Below the pieces are notes generated by a model. The model was not told the DNA's origin and did not search any database. It saw only the letters and a list, made by a program, of their open reading frames with translations. A DNA stretch of 64,000 bases from Bacteroides sp. An322 (GTDB lineage: Bacteria; Bacteroidota; Bacteroidia; Bacteroidales; Bacteroidaceae): the NCBI RefSeq assembly GCF_002161765.1, contig NZ_NFIN01000018.1, forward strand, positions 1-64,000, written 5' to 3'. A program made the position numbers and the translations under genes. This document shows positions 49,017-58,067 of this stretch, one piece after another; position 1 is the first letter of the stretch; each line of letters begins with the position of its first letter.

Positions 49017-51788
49017 TTAGTGCGCTTCCAGCCAATTCTTACCCCAACCGCAGTCTGCTTGCAAAGGAACTTTCATTTTGTAAGCACTCTCCATTTCACT
49101 TATCACAATCTGTTGCACTTTCTCCTTTTCTTCGGGCAAGACGCTGAAGTTGAGTTCATCGTGTACTTGAAGAATCATCTTCGAGCGGATTCCCTCTTCG
49201 CGAAAGCGGAGGTAGATGCGTACCATTGCCACTTTGATGATGTCAGCGGCACTTCCTTGGATAGGCGCGTTGATGGCATTGCGCTCGGCATATCCTCTCA
49301 CCACGGCATTGCGTGAATTGATGTCGGGCAGATAGCGGCGGCGGCGGAAAATGGTTTCGATATAGCCTTTCTCGCGTGCCTCCAGAATGCTCTTGTCCAT
49401 GTATTCCTTTACATGCGGGTAGTTTTCAAAATAGCCGTCTATCAGTTCCTTGGCTTCTTTGCGGTCGATGTTCAAGCGTTCGGCAAGCCCGAAGACCGAG
49501 ATGCCGTAGATGATGCCGAAGTTAGCGGTTTTGGCTTTGCTCCGTTGCTCGCGGGTCACATCTTCCAATTTCTCCTTGTATATCTTGGCGGCGGTAGCGG
49601 CGTGGATGTCCTGATTTTCGCGGAAGGCTTCTATCATGTGCGGGTCTTGGCTGAGGTGTGCCATGATGCGAAGCTCGATTTGCGAATAATCAGCAGAGAA
49701 AAATTCGCAACCTTCATCGGGAATGAATGCTTTACGGATTTCTTTTCCGTCCTCGTTGCGTACGGGGATGTTTTGCAAGTTCGGGTTGCTCGAACTAAGC
49801 CGTCCCGTGGCGGTTACGGTTTGGTTGAATGAAGTATGGATGTGTCCGGTCTGCGGGTTGATAAGCTGGGGCAGGGCATCGATGTAGGTGCCAAGAAGCT
49901 TTTTCAATCCACGGTGCTCCAAAATCTTCCCTACGATTTCGTGCTTTCCTTTCAGACTTTCTAACACTTCTTCGGAAGTGACGTATTGTCCCGTCTTGGT
50001 CTTCTTGGGCTTGTCTACGATTTTCAGACGGTCGAACAATACTTCGCCCACTTGCTTGGGAGAGGCGATATTGAACTCCACACCTGCCAAGCGGTGTACT
50101 TCTTTTTCGATTTGTTGCATACGGGCGGTGAAGTGGCGCGAAGTCTCTTTCAGGGCTTCCGTATCAATGCGCACGCCATTGCGTTCCATATAAGCCAATA
50201 CGGGGACAAGAGGCATCTCGATGTCCCGGAAAAGGGATTCGGCATCGTTTTGCTTCAATTCCTTTTCCAATACGTTTTTCAACTTCAGGGTGACATCGGC
50301 ATCCTCGCACGCGTACCTATATATATTAGCAGGGTCGAGGTCGCGCATGTTCTTCTGGTTCTTCCCTTTCGGTCCGATAAGTTCTTCTATCTTGATGGTT
50401 TCGTAGTGCAAGTAGATTTCGGCAAGGTAGTCCATTCCGTGATGCAGTTCGGGCTGGAGCACATAGTGGGCTATCATCGTGTCGAACATCTCGCCTTGTA
50501 TTTCGACTCCGTAGTTCGCCAAGACCAGCATATCGTATTTGATGTTCTGCCCGACTTTCAAGGTTTCTTTATTTTCGAAGACGGGCTTGAATTTATCAAC
50601 GATGCGTTGCGCTTCGGTGCGGTCGGCAGGGACGGGGACATAGAAAGCCTGATTTTCGGCATACGAGAAGCTCATTCCTACCAGTTCGGCACGTATCGGG
50701 TCGGTTCCGGTGGTCTCCGTATCTAAACTGAGAATCTTCTGTGTAAGGATATTTTGTAATAATTGCTCTATTTTCTCTTCTGTATCAATCAGTTGATAGT
50801 CGTAAGTAAGGTCTTGAAGCCTCGTGAGATTTGAATTTTCGGGAGCTTCCGTACTCTCGGGCGCAAAAAATCCAAAGAGATCGCCTTGGGCAGAGGGTGG
50901 GGGAGCGGCGGTTTTCTTATCAGTTCCCAATACACGGTCGAGGAGGCTCCGGAACTCCAAGTCTTCGAATATCCGCTTGAGTTCTTCCTTGTCCGGTTCT
51001 TCCCGTTTCAGCCTATCCATGTCGAGGCTGATAGGGACATCGGTCTTGATTGTGGCAAGGAACTTCGAGAAGAGGATTTGTTCGCGGTTGGTCTCTACCT
51101 TGGTCTTGATGGCTCCTTTCAACTGGTCGGTATGTTCAAGCAGGCTCTCGATGCTTCCGAACTGGGCAATCAGCTTTTGTGCGGTCTTTTCGCCCACACC
51201 CGGACATCCGGGAATGTTATCGGCGGTATCGCCCATCAGCCCCAACATATCAATGACCTGAGCCGGAGACTGGATGTCGAACTTGGCTTTCACTTCGGCT
51301 ATGCCCATTACCTCGAATTCCTTATCCCCGTATTTAGGCCGGTACATAAAGACATTGTCCGATACCAATTGGCCATAGTCTTTATCGGGTGTCATCATAT
51401 AGGTAGTAATGCCCTTTCGTCCGGCTTCGGTGGCAAGGGTGCCTATAACGTCATCGGCTTCGTATCCACTCACTTCGAGGATAGGGATGCGGTAGGCTCG
51501 GATGATGTCTTTAATGATAGGCACCGAGAGGCGGATGACTTCGGGAGTCTCTTCGCGCTGGGCTTTGTATTGCTCGTAAGCCTCGTGGCGGAACGTGGGA
51601 CCCGCAGGGTCGAAAGCGATTCCGATGTGTGTGGGTTGTTCTTTCTTCAGCACATCTTCTAATGTATTGACGAATCCCATAATGGCGGAAGTATTGAATC
51701 CCTTCGAGTTGATGCGGGGATTTTTGATGAAAGCGTAGTACGCCCGGTAAATCAAAGCGTACGCGTCCAGTAGAAATAGTTTCTCCAT
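49017..51788 (-). CDS. polA: DNA polymerase I
   Basis: The product has 923 residues. The 5'-3' exonuclease domain (about 1-290) starts EKLFLLDAYALIYRAYYAF. The 3'-5' exonuclease domain is active-looking, with DTETTGTDP near residue 357 and later conserved acidic residues. The polymerase domain has motif A SADYSQIELRI near 701, the O-helix RSKAKTANFGIIYG and motif C VHDELNFSV. It functions in repair and Okazaki-fragment processing. The start MEKLFLL at 51788 is chosen because the upstream extension would cover the divergent promoter region. Confidence 0.95.
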   Translation of the reverse strand: MEKLFLLDAYALIYRAYYAFIKNPRINSKGFNTSAIMGFVNTLEDVLKKEQPTHIGIAFDPAGPTFRHEAYEQYKAQREETPEVIRLSVPIIKDIIRAYRIPILEVSGYEADDVIGTLATEAGRKGITTYMMTPDKDYGQLVSDNVFMYRPKYGDKEFEVMGIAEVKAKFDIQSPAQVIDMLGLMGDTADNIPGCPGVGEKTAQKLIAQFGSIESLLEHTDQLKGAIKTKVETNREQILFSKFLATIKTDVPISLDMDRLKREEPDKEELKRIFEDLEFRSLLDRVLGTDKKTAAPPPSAQGDLFGFFAPESTEAPENSNLTRLQDLTYDYQLIDTEEKIEQLLQNILTQKILSLDTETTGTDPIRAELVGMSFSYAENQAFYVPVPADRTEAQRIVDKFKPVFENKETLKVGQNIKYDMLVLANYGVEIQGEMFDTMIAHYVLQPELHHGMDYLAEIYLHYETIKIEELIGPKGKNQKNMRDLDPANIYRYACEDADVTLKLKNVLEKELKQNDAESLFRDIEMPLVPVLAYMERNGVRIDTEALKETSRHFTARMQQIEKEVHRLAGVEFNIASPKQVGEVLFDRLKIVDKPKKTKTGQYVTSEEVLESLKGKHEIVGKILEHRGLKKLLGTYIDALPQLINPQTGHIHTSFNQTVTATGRLSSSNPNLQNIPVRNEDGKEIRKAFIPDEGCEFFSADYSQIELRIMAHLSQDPHMIEAFRENQDIHAATAAKIYKEKLEDVTREQRSKAKTANFGIIYGISVFGLAERLNIDRKEAKELIDGYFENYPHVKEYMDKSILEAREKGYIETIFRRRRYLPDINSRNAVVRGYAERNAINAPIQGSAADIIKVAMVRIYLRFREEGIRSKMILQVHDELNFSVLPEEKEKVQQIVISEMESAYKMKVPLQADCGWGKNWLEAH

Positions 51789-51856
51789 TCGTATAAAAAT
51801 ATTAATGTTTTGAACGTAAAAGTACAAAAAAACGCCGTATTTCGATGTTTTATTAT

Positions 51857-51864
51857 TATTTTTG
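51857..51864 (+). promoter_or_regulatory. -7 element of the prenyl synthase gene
   Basis: TATTTTTG matches TAnnTTTG, 19 bp before the ATG at 51884. It is divergent from polA. Confidence 0.5.
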
Positions 51865-51883
51865 TGCCCAAATAAATCTCTAA

Positions 51884-52858
51884 ATGGACAAGATAGAAAT
51901 AATCAAGAGACCGATAGAAAGGGAATTGAGCGAATTTAAGGCGCTTTTCGATGCCGCTTTGACCAGTACCGCCCCGATATTGGGCGATGTGTTGGGCTAT
52001 ATCCGGAAGCGCAACGGGAAGATGATGCGCCCTATGCTGGTACTGTTGATGGCAAAATTATATGGTAAAATCAACCCCGCCACGTTACATTCGGCTTTGT
52101 CGTTGGAATTGCTTCATACGGCAAGTCTGGTTCACGATGATGTAGTCGACAAGAGCGACAAACGGCGCGGGCAAGCATCGGTCAATGCGTTGTATGATAA
52201 CCGCGTGTCGGTATTGGTGGGCGACTATATGCTTGCCACAAGCTTGCGCCATGCTGCTTACACGAAAGAAATTGAGCTGGTCGACTTGGTGGCACGCTTG
52301 GGGCAGAACCTTTCGGAAGGCGAAATCGTGCAGTTGGCGAATACGAGCAATACCGAATTCTCTGAAGAGATTTATTTCGATGTTATCCGCAAGAAGACCG
52401 CAGCCCTCTTTACGGCAAGTGCCGAGAGCGGTGCGCTTTCCGTTAAGGCTTCGGCGGAAGATGTAGACAATGCCGCTTTGTTTGGCGAAATGATAGGCGT
52501 CGCTTTCCAAATAAAGGATGATATCTTCGATTATTTCGAGAACGAGGCATTGGGCAAACCTACAGGAAACGATATGTTAGAAGGAAAACTGACCCTGCCC
52601 GCCCTGTACGTCCTCAATGAAAAGGCGGACGAGGAAAAGCGGGAGTTGGCTTTGCGCATCCGCTCGTTGAAAGCCTCGCATGAAGAAATCGCTTCGTTCG
52701 TATCGTATGTGAAGCAGGAAGGAGGCATCGAATACGCCGACCGGGTGATGCACGATTACCGGGACAAGGCACTGGCTCTTTTGCCCCAACAAATGGATGA
52801 ATCGCTCCGAACTGCATTGACCGCCTACGTGGATTATGTGGTAGACCGGACAAAATAA
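51884..52858 (+). CDS. All-trans polyprenyl diphosphate synthase
   Basis: The product has 324 residues with the two aspartate-rich motifs: first in LVHDDVVDKSDKRRGQASVN (about 84-90) and second in QIKDDIFDYF (about 210-214). KRNGKMMRPML is the conserved substrate-binding region. It extends isoprenoid chains, probably for the menaquinone side chain, by analogy with octaprenyl synthases. The chain length cannot be judged safely from the residues before the first motif. It is followed by a bidirectional terminator. Confidence 0.92.
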   Translation: MDKIEIIKRPIERELSEFKALFDAALTSTAPILGDVLGYIRKRNGKMMRPMLVLLMAKLYGKINPATLHSALSLELLHTASLVHDDVVDKSDKRRGQASVNALYDNRVSVLVGDYMLATSLRHAAYTKEIELVDLVARLGQNLSEGEIVQLANTSNTEFSEEIYFDVIRKKTAALFTASAESGALSVKASAEDVDNAALFGEMIGVAFQIKDDIFDYFENEALGKPTGNDMLEGKLTLPALYVLNEKADEEKRELALRIRSLKASHEEIASFVSYVKQEGGIEYADRVMHDYRDKALALLPQQMDESLRTALTAYVDYVVDRTK

Positions 52859-52863
52859 TGAAT

Positions 52864-52892
52864 AAAAAAGGATGCATTGCGCATCCTTTTTT
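52864..52892. terminator. Bidirectional rho-independent terminator
   Basis: A perfect 12-bp stem AAAAAAGGATGC/GCATCCTTTTTT with a 5-nt loop. It serves the convergent prenyl synthase and GH28 genes. Confidence 0.88.
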
Positions 52893-52905
52893 ATTGCATA
52901 TTCGT

Positions 52906-54321
52906 TTACTGCATCACCTTCACCCCCGTAGCATTCACGCTCTTGATATTCTCTGCCGCATGGTCGGGGCGGGGAGTAGCCCATTCTACGGTGCAGGCTT
53001 TCACCTGGATGTCGGATGCGGTATGCACGAAGAAGCCGTAAGTGTTGCCGCGCAGGAAACCTTCGCCGTCACACGGACGCTTGTCGTAGATGCCGCCCTC
53101 GTAGGCGGTCTTTTTTTGCAGCGTAAGCGACACTTGGTCGAAATAGATACGATTGACCTTTTCGGGCGTGTCGCCGCCTACAAAGACGCCATTTTCGCTC
53201 GTACAGCGAATGTTGTGGAAGTAGATATGGCTCACTTCGCCGCACGCGCCTTTCGTCGCGCCTTTCGGGAAACGCCAGCCTGCATCTTTGTGGTTGCCTA
53301 CGGCACGGGGGTAAGAGGTGACGTAAATGGCTTCTGACTTGCCCCACCACACGTCTGAGAAGAACCGGCAGTCGACTATCATGTTCGAGAATGTGACGTT
53401 GGTCACTGTGCCCTCATCGCGGTTCTGGATGCCGATGCCCCGGTTGCTGTCTTTGATGATGCAGTTGGTGAACAAGACGTTGTTGATGCTATCCATGTTC
53501 TCCGAACCGATTTTGATGGCGCACGAGCGCGAGGTCATCGTACAGTTGCTCACCACCACGTCCTCGCACGAGCCGTATTGCTCGAACTCGCGGCGGTTCT
53601 TCAGGCAGATGCAGTCGTCGCCCGACTCGATGAAGCAGTTCGAGATGCGCACGTCTTTCGAGTGGTCTACGTCGATGCCGTCGCCGTTGCGTATCTTCAG
53701 GTTGTTCAGGATGCTGATGCCGTCAATCGAAGCGTCGCGGCAGCCGATGAGGTGGACGGTCCAGTAAGCGCTGTTGCGGATAGTAATGTTACGGATGACT
53801 AACTTCTCGATGTTGGTCAGCGTCAGGACGTGCGGGCGCGGGTCGAAGTCGGTCACGGGTTTCAGTTCGTACGAGTCTTCCAACTCCTTGCCCATAAACG
53901 ATACACCGTTTCCGTCGATGGTCCCCGTTCCGGTGATAGAGACGTTCTTCAGGTCTTTTCCGCTTATCCACATCATCCCTTCGCCCCGGTTTTCGCCAAA
54001 TGCGCTTTCAGTATAGACGCTCTCGTCAGGGTTTGCCAACAGGCAGGAATTAGGCTCTAAATGCAGGTCGACATACGAAGCGAGCCGGAAGGGGCTGCAC
54101 AAGAAGGTGTGTCCGGCAGGGACGAGCACCGTTCCGCCTCCCGCTTCGGAGCAGGCATCGATGGCGGCTTGCAGGGCAGGGGAGTCGTCGGTCGTCCCGT
54201 CACCTTTAGCACCGAAGTCCATGATGTTGTACACGTTGGTTTGCTTCGTCTGGCACGAGCCGAGCAGGCAGATGCCGAGCAAGAAGAGCAGCAGTTTGTT
54301 TGTCTTGATGAATCCAGTCAT
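52906..54321 (-). CDS. GH28 polygalacturonase-like lipoprotein
   Basis: The product has 471 residues with lipoprotein signal (LLGSC, Cys23). It is a right-handed beta-helix starting YNIMDFGAKGDGTTDDSPALQAAID. GH28 catalytic aspartates are visible in GDGIDVDHS (Asp217, Asp219) and ESGDDCICLK (Asp235, Asp236). The canonical GHG histidine strand reads RSCAIKIGSE and the RIK strand reads RGIGIQNR, so it is a divergent exo-type enzyme rather than a classic polygalacturonase. It is the last gene of the GH89-GH92 group. The start at 54321 is set by the signal peptide. Confidence 0.87.
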   Translation of the reverse strand: MTGFIKTNKLLLFLLGICLLGSCQTKQTNVYNIMDFGAKGDGTTDDSPALQAAIDACSEAGGGTVLVPAGHTFLCSPFRLASYVDLHLEPNSCLLANPDESVYTESAFGENRGEGMMWISGKDLKNVSITGTGTIDGNGVSFMGKELEDSYELKPVTDFDPRPHVLTLTNIEKLVIRNITIRNSAYWTVHLIGCRDASIDGISILNNLKIRNGDGIDVDHSKDVRISNCFIESGDDCICLKNRREFEQYGSCEDVVVSNCTMTSRSCAIKIGSENMDSINNVLFTNCIIKDSNRGIGIQNRDEGTVTNVTFSNMIVDCRFFSDVWWGKSEAIYVTSYPRAVGNHKDAGWRFPKGATKGACGEVSHIYFHNIRCTSENGVFVGGDTPEKVNRIYFDQVSLTLQKKTAYEGGIYDKRPCDGEGFLRGNTYGFFVHTASDIQVKACTVEWATPRPDHAAENIKSVNATGVKVMQ

Positions 54322-54374
54322 ATCAAAATTGGTTTTTAGGTTAATAATTCGATAATAAATCACTACAAAAACGC

Positions 54375-54480
54375 GCGGCGACCCCTCGCCGGAGACCTTC
54401 GGGGTGTCGGAAAACGTGCGGCGACCCCTCGCCGGAGACTTTCAGGGTGTCGGAAAATGTGCGGCGACCCCTCGCCGGGG
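54375..54480. repeat. Three-unit tandem array, 43-bp period
   Basis: GCGGCGACCCCTCGCC starts at 54375, 54418 and 54461. The core GGCGA-CCCC-TCGCC can form a hairpin, and the rest of the unit reads like GGAGACTTTCAGGGTGTCGG. It lies between the GH92 stop and the GH28 start, so it is probably an intercistronic spacer. Its period is close to those of the arrays at 32.0 and 39.8 kb, but the sequence is different. Confidence 0.8.
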
Positions 54481-54492
54481 ATTTTCCACCTT

Positions 54493-56856
54493 TTAGAAGG
54501 TCCTCGGCGGGCAGTCTTCGGGCTTGTTTCCCCAGTCGGGATTCGGCTCCGGACCCATTTCGAACTCCATCGTGCCTCCCCGAAGGATGTCTTCGTGGGC
54601 GATGTAGTTCTTCGTATAGGGTTTGCCATTGAGGGTGACGCGCTGGATGTAGATGTTCTCCGCCGAGGCTTCCGGCGCAAGGAGGCGGAAGGTCTTTCCG
54701 TTCTCCAAGGTCAGCACGGCTTCGCGGAACGAGGGGCTTGCCAAGGCGTAATAAGGCGTACCGGGGCAGACGGGATAGAAGCCGAGGGCGGCGAAGACGT
54801 ACCACGCCGACATCTGTCCGGCATCGTCGTTGCCCGACAAGCCGCCGGGAGCGTCGAGGTATTCGGTCTCCAAGATGTGGCGCACTGCCCGCTGGGTCTT
54901 CCACGGTTGTCCGGCGTAGTTATACATGAACGCCACTTGGTGGCAAGGCTCGTTGCCGTGCCAGTAACGGCGTTGGCTGAACATCGAGTCGAGCTTGGCG
55001 ATGTAGCGTTCCTGCCCGCCCATGCACTTCATCAGCCCGTAGGGGTCGTGGGGGACGTACCACGTGTAGTGGCAGGGGGCGCCTTCGGTGATGAACGCGG
55101 CAAAGCCGAAAGCGTTGTCTTCGTCGAGGAAGGTGCCGTCGGCATGCCGTCCTTGCGCATATCCGGTGCGCGGGTCGATGACGTTGCGGTAGTTCTGCGC
55201 GCGGCGCATCAGGGCGTCATAATCTTCGGTCTTGCCCAACTGTTTTGCCACTTGGGCGAGGACGAAATCATCGTAAGCGTACTCCAACGTGCGCGACACT
55301 TGTTCACGGGTGTGGAAGGCGTCGGGCACGCTGTCCTCTAACGGGATGTAACCGTACCGGAGGTAGGACTGCAAGGCGCGGCGGCCCATTCCGTTGACAT
55401 ATTCTTCGCGCGTGGCGGGGCTTTCGAAGGCATTGCGGCGCATTCCCTCGTAGGCTTTCTGCACATCGAAATTGCGGATGCCTTTCACGTAGGCGTCTCC
55501 TAAGGCGGCAATGCAGTGGTCGCCTATCATCGCTGCCGTGTAGCTGTTCCAGCAAGGGAAGATGGGCAGCCAGCCGCCTTGCTCGTACTTGAGCACGAGC
55601 GACTGCATCATCTGTCCGCTTTGGGTGGGACGGAGGAGGTTGACGAGCGGATGCAGGGCGCGGTAGGTGTCCCATAGGCTGAAGTCCTCGTAGTAGGTTT
55701 CGCCATCCGCTAATTGGCGGATAGGCTCGCCCGTGGCAAAGGAGGGATAGCGCCCGTCCGCGTCGTTGAACGTGCGTGGAAGGAACGAGGCGCGGTACAT
55801 TGCTCCGTAGAACTTCCGCCGTGCCGTTTCGTCGTCGGTCTTTATCTGGATGCTTGCCAAGTGTTTCTCCCAAATGCCGGTCAGTTCCCGACGGGTCTGG
55901 TCGAAGTCCCAGTGCGGGATTTCCGCTTGGAGGTTTCCGATAGCCCCTTCGCGTCCGGTAAACGAGGAAGCGGCTTTCACCAACACTTCTTCATCTGCCT
56001 TCACCCGGAAGCGGACGTACAGCCCGATGCCTTGTCCCGACCGGATGCTTGTCTGCCCCTCGAACAGGCTGTCTCCGCGGAAGGTGCCGAATCCGGCAAG
56101 ATTCTTTTGGTATTCCACAACGAAGTGCCCGCTATAGCCCGCCGGTTCGCCCCAGCCTTGGTAGATGCGGTGTACGGGATTATAGCCGTAGATGCGGCGG
56201 TTCACCGTATCCAGTTCGATGTATCCTTTGCCCTCATCGCTGTTCGGGTTGACCACGAGCCAAGCATCGCCTTCATCCTCGTAAGTGAAGCGGAAGATAG
56301 CGGAGCGGGAGCGGGAGGTCATTTCCGCCGTCAGGTGTTCGTCGGGCAGGGATACGGCGTAGTAGGAGGGGGTTGCGGTTTCGTCATCGTGCGAGAAGCG
56401 TGTGGCTCGCTGTTCGGGCATACAGCGCAATGCTCCGGCGAGGGGCATCAGGGTCATCGAGCCATAGTCCTGCGTACAGCCTCCCACAATCCAGTGCGAG
56501 TTGCGGAAGCCCTGCATCAGCGAGTCGCGGTAGTAATAAGGGGCGATGCACTTCTGTTCGGTGTCCTGCGTCTGCGGTGTCCAGAAGTTCATCCCGTTTG
56601 GTTCCAACACTGCGGGCAGGGTTTGTCCGTATTCTTCGGTATGTTTGCCGAACATGCCTGCGGTTTGTGTGGTGCTGGCAGCCGTTCCCGTTCGGGTGTC
56701 GATGCAGCTCAGGCTGTCCGGGATAGTCGAGGATGTGCAGGCAGTAAAGAGCCATGCACCACAGAGGGCACAGAATCCCACAGAGGAAAGTTTTTTTTCT
56801 AATTCAAAACTCCGTGTGCCTCTGTGTTCTCTGTGGTAAAATCGTTTTGTACCCAT
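54493..56856 (-). CDS. GH92 alpha-mannosidase-like lipoprotein
   Basis: The product has 787 residues. The N-terminal GH92 beta-sandwich runs to about 300 (GMNFWTPQTQDTE, GSMTLMPLAG), then an (alpha/alpha)6 barrel. ITEGAPCHYTWYVPHDPYG carries the putative catalytic glutamate, and LSGNDDAGQMSAWYVFAALGFYPVCPG carries the general-base aspartate region; these are exo-alpha-mannosidase motifs using calcium. The only in-frame ATG gives an unusual signal peptide whose residues 7-33 are encoded by an inverted repeat (56758-56837), followed by AWLFTAC (Cys40). It probably trims host N-glycans. Confidence 0.88.
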   Translation of the reverse strand: MGTKRFYHREHRGTRSFELEKKLSSVGFCALCGAWLFTACTSSTIPDSLSCIDTRTGTAASTTQTAGMFGKHTEEYGQTLPAVLEPNGMNFWTPQTQDTEQKCIAPYYYRDSLMQGFRNSHWIVGGCTQDYGSMTLMPLAGALRCMPEQRATRFSHDDETATPSYYAVSLPDEHLTAEMTSRSRSAIFRFTYEDEGDAWLVVNPNSDEGKGYIELDTVNRRIYGYNPVHRIYQGWGEPAGYSGHFVVEYQKNLAGFGTFRGDSLFEGQTSIRSGQGIGLYVRFRVKADEEVLVKAASSFTGREGAIGNLQAEIPHWDFDQTRRELTGIWEKHLASIQIKTDDETARRKFYGAMYRASFLPRTFNDADGRYPSFATGEPIRQLADGETYYEDFSLWDTYRALHPLVNLLRPTQSGQMMQSLVLKYEQGGWLPIFPCWNSYTAAMIGDHCIAALGDAYVKGIRNFDVQKAYEGMRRNAFESPATREEYVNGMGRRALQSYLRYGYIPLEDSVPDAFHTREQVSRTLEYAYDDFVLAQVAKQLGKTEDYDALMRRAQNYRNVIDPRTGYAQGRHADGTFLDEDNAFGFAAFITEGAPCHYTWYVPHDPYGLMKCMGGQERYIAKLDSMFSQRRYWHGNEPCHQVAFMYNYAGQPWKTQRAVRHILETEYLDAPGGLSGNDDAGQMSAWYVFAALGFYPVCPGTPYYALASPSFREAVLTLENGKTFRLLAPEASAENIYIQRVTLNGKPYTKNYIAHEDILRGGTMEFEMGPEPNPDWGNKPEDCPPRTF
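56758..56837. repeat. CRCAGA-family inverted repeat inside the GH92 coding region
   Basis: Arms 56758-56785 and 56810-56837 (ACCACAGAG...) are the same type as at 34129 and 35120. Unlike the others, this copy is translated: it codes for the n-region and most of the hydrophobic core of the GH92 signal peptide. Confidence 0.78.
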
Positions 56857-56862
56857 ATCGTT

Positions 56863-57936
56863 TTATATTTTAACGTATATCTTCTTCTTGTAAAGCGGAT
56901 AGCCGATGGCTCCCATCACCCCGACAAAGAGGAGTGAATAGACGGCGGAAGCGAGGTAAGGGTTGCTGATGACGCTGTGGATGCCTCCGTAGAGGACCGG
57001 TTTCCATTCGGTTACGTTAAGCACTACGGCTGTCAGTTCGCTCAGCACATAGAGGAAGAGCGGATTTACGCCAAAGACTTCGAAGAAGCGGCACCAGTGT
57101 TTCCGCCCCTGCGCATCGATGAAGTAGAGTAGGGCAGCCTGAAGCATCGCCGCCAGTCCGCAAGTGACAAGGGCATAGCTGGGCGACCATACGCGCTTGT
57201 TCAGCGGCAGCCATTCGACCAATAAGAATCCTATGGCAGCCAACAGGAAGCCTGCCACGAAGAGCTTGATGATTTTCTGGTTCAGGTCTTTGGTCTCCAT
57301 AATGAGCCGTCCGCAGAGGAAGCCGATAATCGTATGGGCTATGGCGGACAAGGTGCTGGTCAGTCCCTCAGGGTCAACGGGGCTTTTATGGTAGAGATGT
57401 TCGTAACCTAATACATTCGTGTCCCAAACGGCGAGGATGTTCACCCCTGCATCTTGTGCATATCCGTTGCCGAAATGCAATAGGAAGGCATAACCCAAGA
57501 GCAGGAATCCCGCTATCCATGCCAACCCTTTGGGGCGCACATAGAGGGCGAGCAGCGAGACAATGCCGTAGCAGAGGGCAATGCGTGGCAATACACCCAA
57601 GATGCGGATATGGGCAAAGGGAAAGAAGTCTCCCTCGCAAGCGAACTCGAACCAATAGATACCCCAGCCTATGAGAAAGATAAGCGCAGTGCGGCGCACT
57701 ATCTTCCGGATAACTGCCGCCGAGGGCTGGAACTGGAATTTGCGTAAGGCGATATAGGTGGATATTCCCATGATAAAAAGGAAGAACGGGAACACTAAAT
57801 CGCAGGGAGTCAGCCCGTTCCATACGGAATGCTGCAAGGAGTCATACGAATATTTCCCTCCGGCGTTGTTTACCACAATCATCCCGAAGACGGTGATGCC
57901 TCGCAGCACATCAAGTGAAAGTAAGCGTTGTTTCAT
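56863..57936 (-). CDS. HGSNAT-like membrane acyltransferase (DUF5009)
   Basis: The product has 357 residues with about ten transmembrane helices. The opening RLLSLDVLRGITVFGMIVVNNAGG and LQHSVWNGLTPCDLVFPFFLFIMG carry the family signature of heparan-alpha-glucosaminide N-acetyltransferase relatives; His36 in LQHSVWNG is at the place of the catalytic histidine of HGSNAT. The expected reaction is transfer of an acetyl group from cytoplasmic acetyl-CoA across the membrane to a terminal sugar. It lies between GH89 and GH92 genes, 6 bp from the latter. The bacterial substrate is not established. Confidence 0.85.
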   Translation of the reverse strand: MKQRLLSLDVLRGITVFGMIVVNNAGGKYSYDSLQHSVWNGLTPCDLVFPFFLFIMGISTYIALRKFQFQPSAAVIRKIVRRTALIFLIGWGIYWFEFACEGDFFPFAHIRILGVLPRIALCYGIVSLLALYVRPKGLAWIAGFLLLGYAFLLHFGNGYAQDAGVNILAVWDTNVLGYEHLYHKSPVDPEGLTSTLSAIAHTIIGFLCGRLIMETKDLNQKIIKLFVAGFLLAAIGFLLVEWLPLNKRVWSPSYALVTCGLAAMLQAALLYFIDAQGRKHWCRFFEVFGVNPLFLYVLSELTAVVLNVTEWKPVLYGGIHSVISNPYLASAVYSLLFVGVMGAIGYPLYKKKIYVKI

Positions 57937-57958
57937 ATTGTAGAGTTGTATTAAATTG

Positions 57959-58067
57959 AAACGCAGATTAACGCAGATTTTCGCAGATTATTATTTTATT
58001 TATTTGTTTATTCTGCGTTAATCTGCGAAAATCTGCGTTTATATTAATCTGCGTAATCTGTGGTGAG
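57959..58067. repeat. CRCAGA-family inverted repeat overlapping the GH89 3' end
   Basis: Arms 57959-57988 and 58011-58040 consist of CGCAGATTAA-type 10-nt units in different order. The right arm continues to 58067 with a CACCACAGATTACGCAG half-unit on the minus strand. The last codons and stop of GH89 lie in this extension. Confidence 0.78.

Noticed and set aside
32049-54480. The three tandem arrays as CRISPR arrays
   Set aside because: Units repeat over their whole length without unique spacers, and no cas genes are present.
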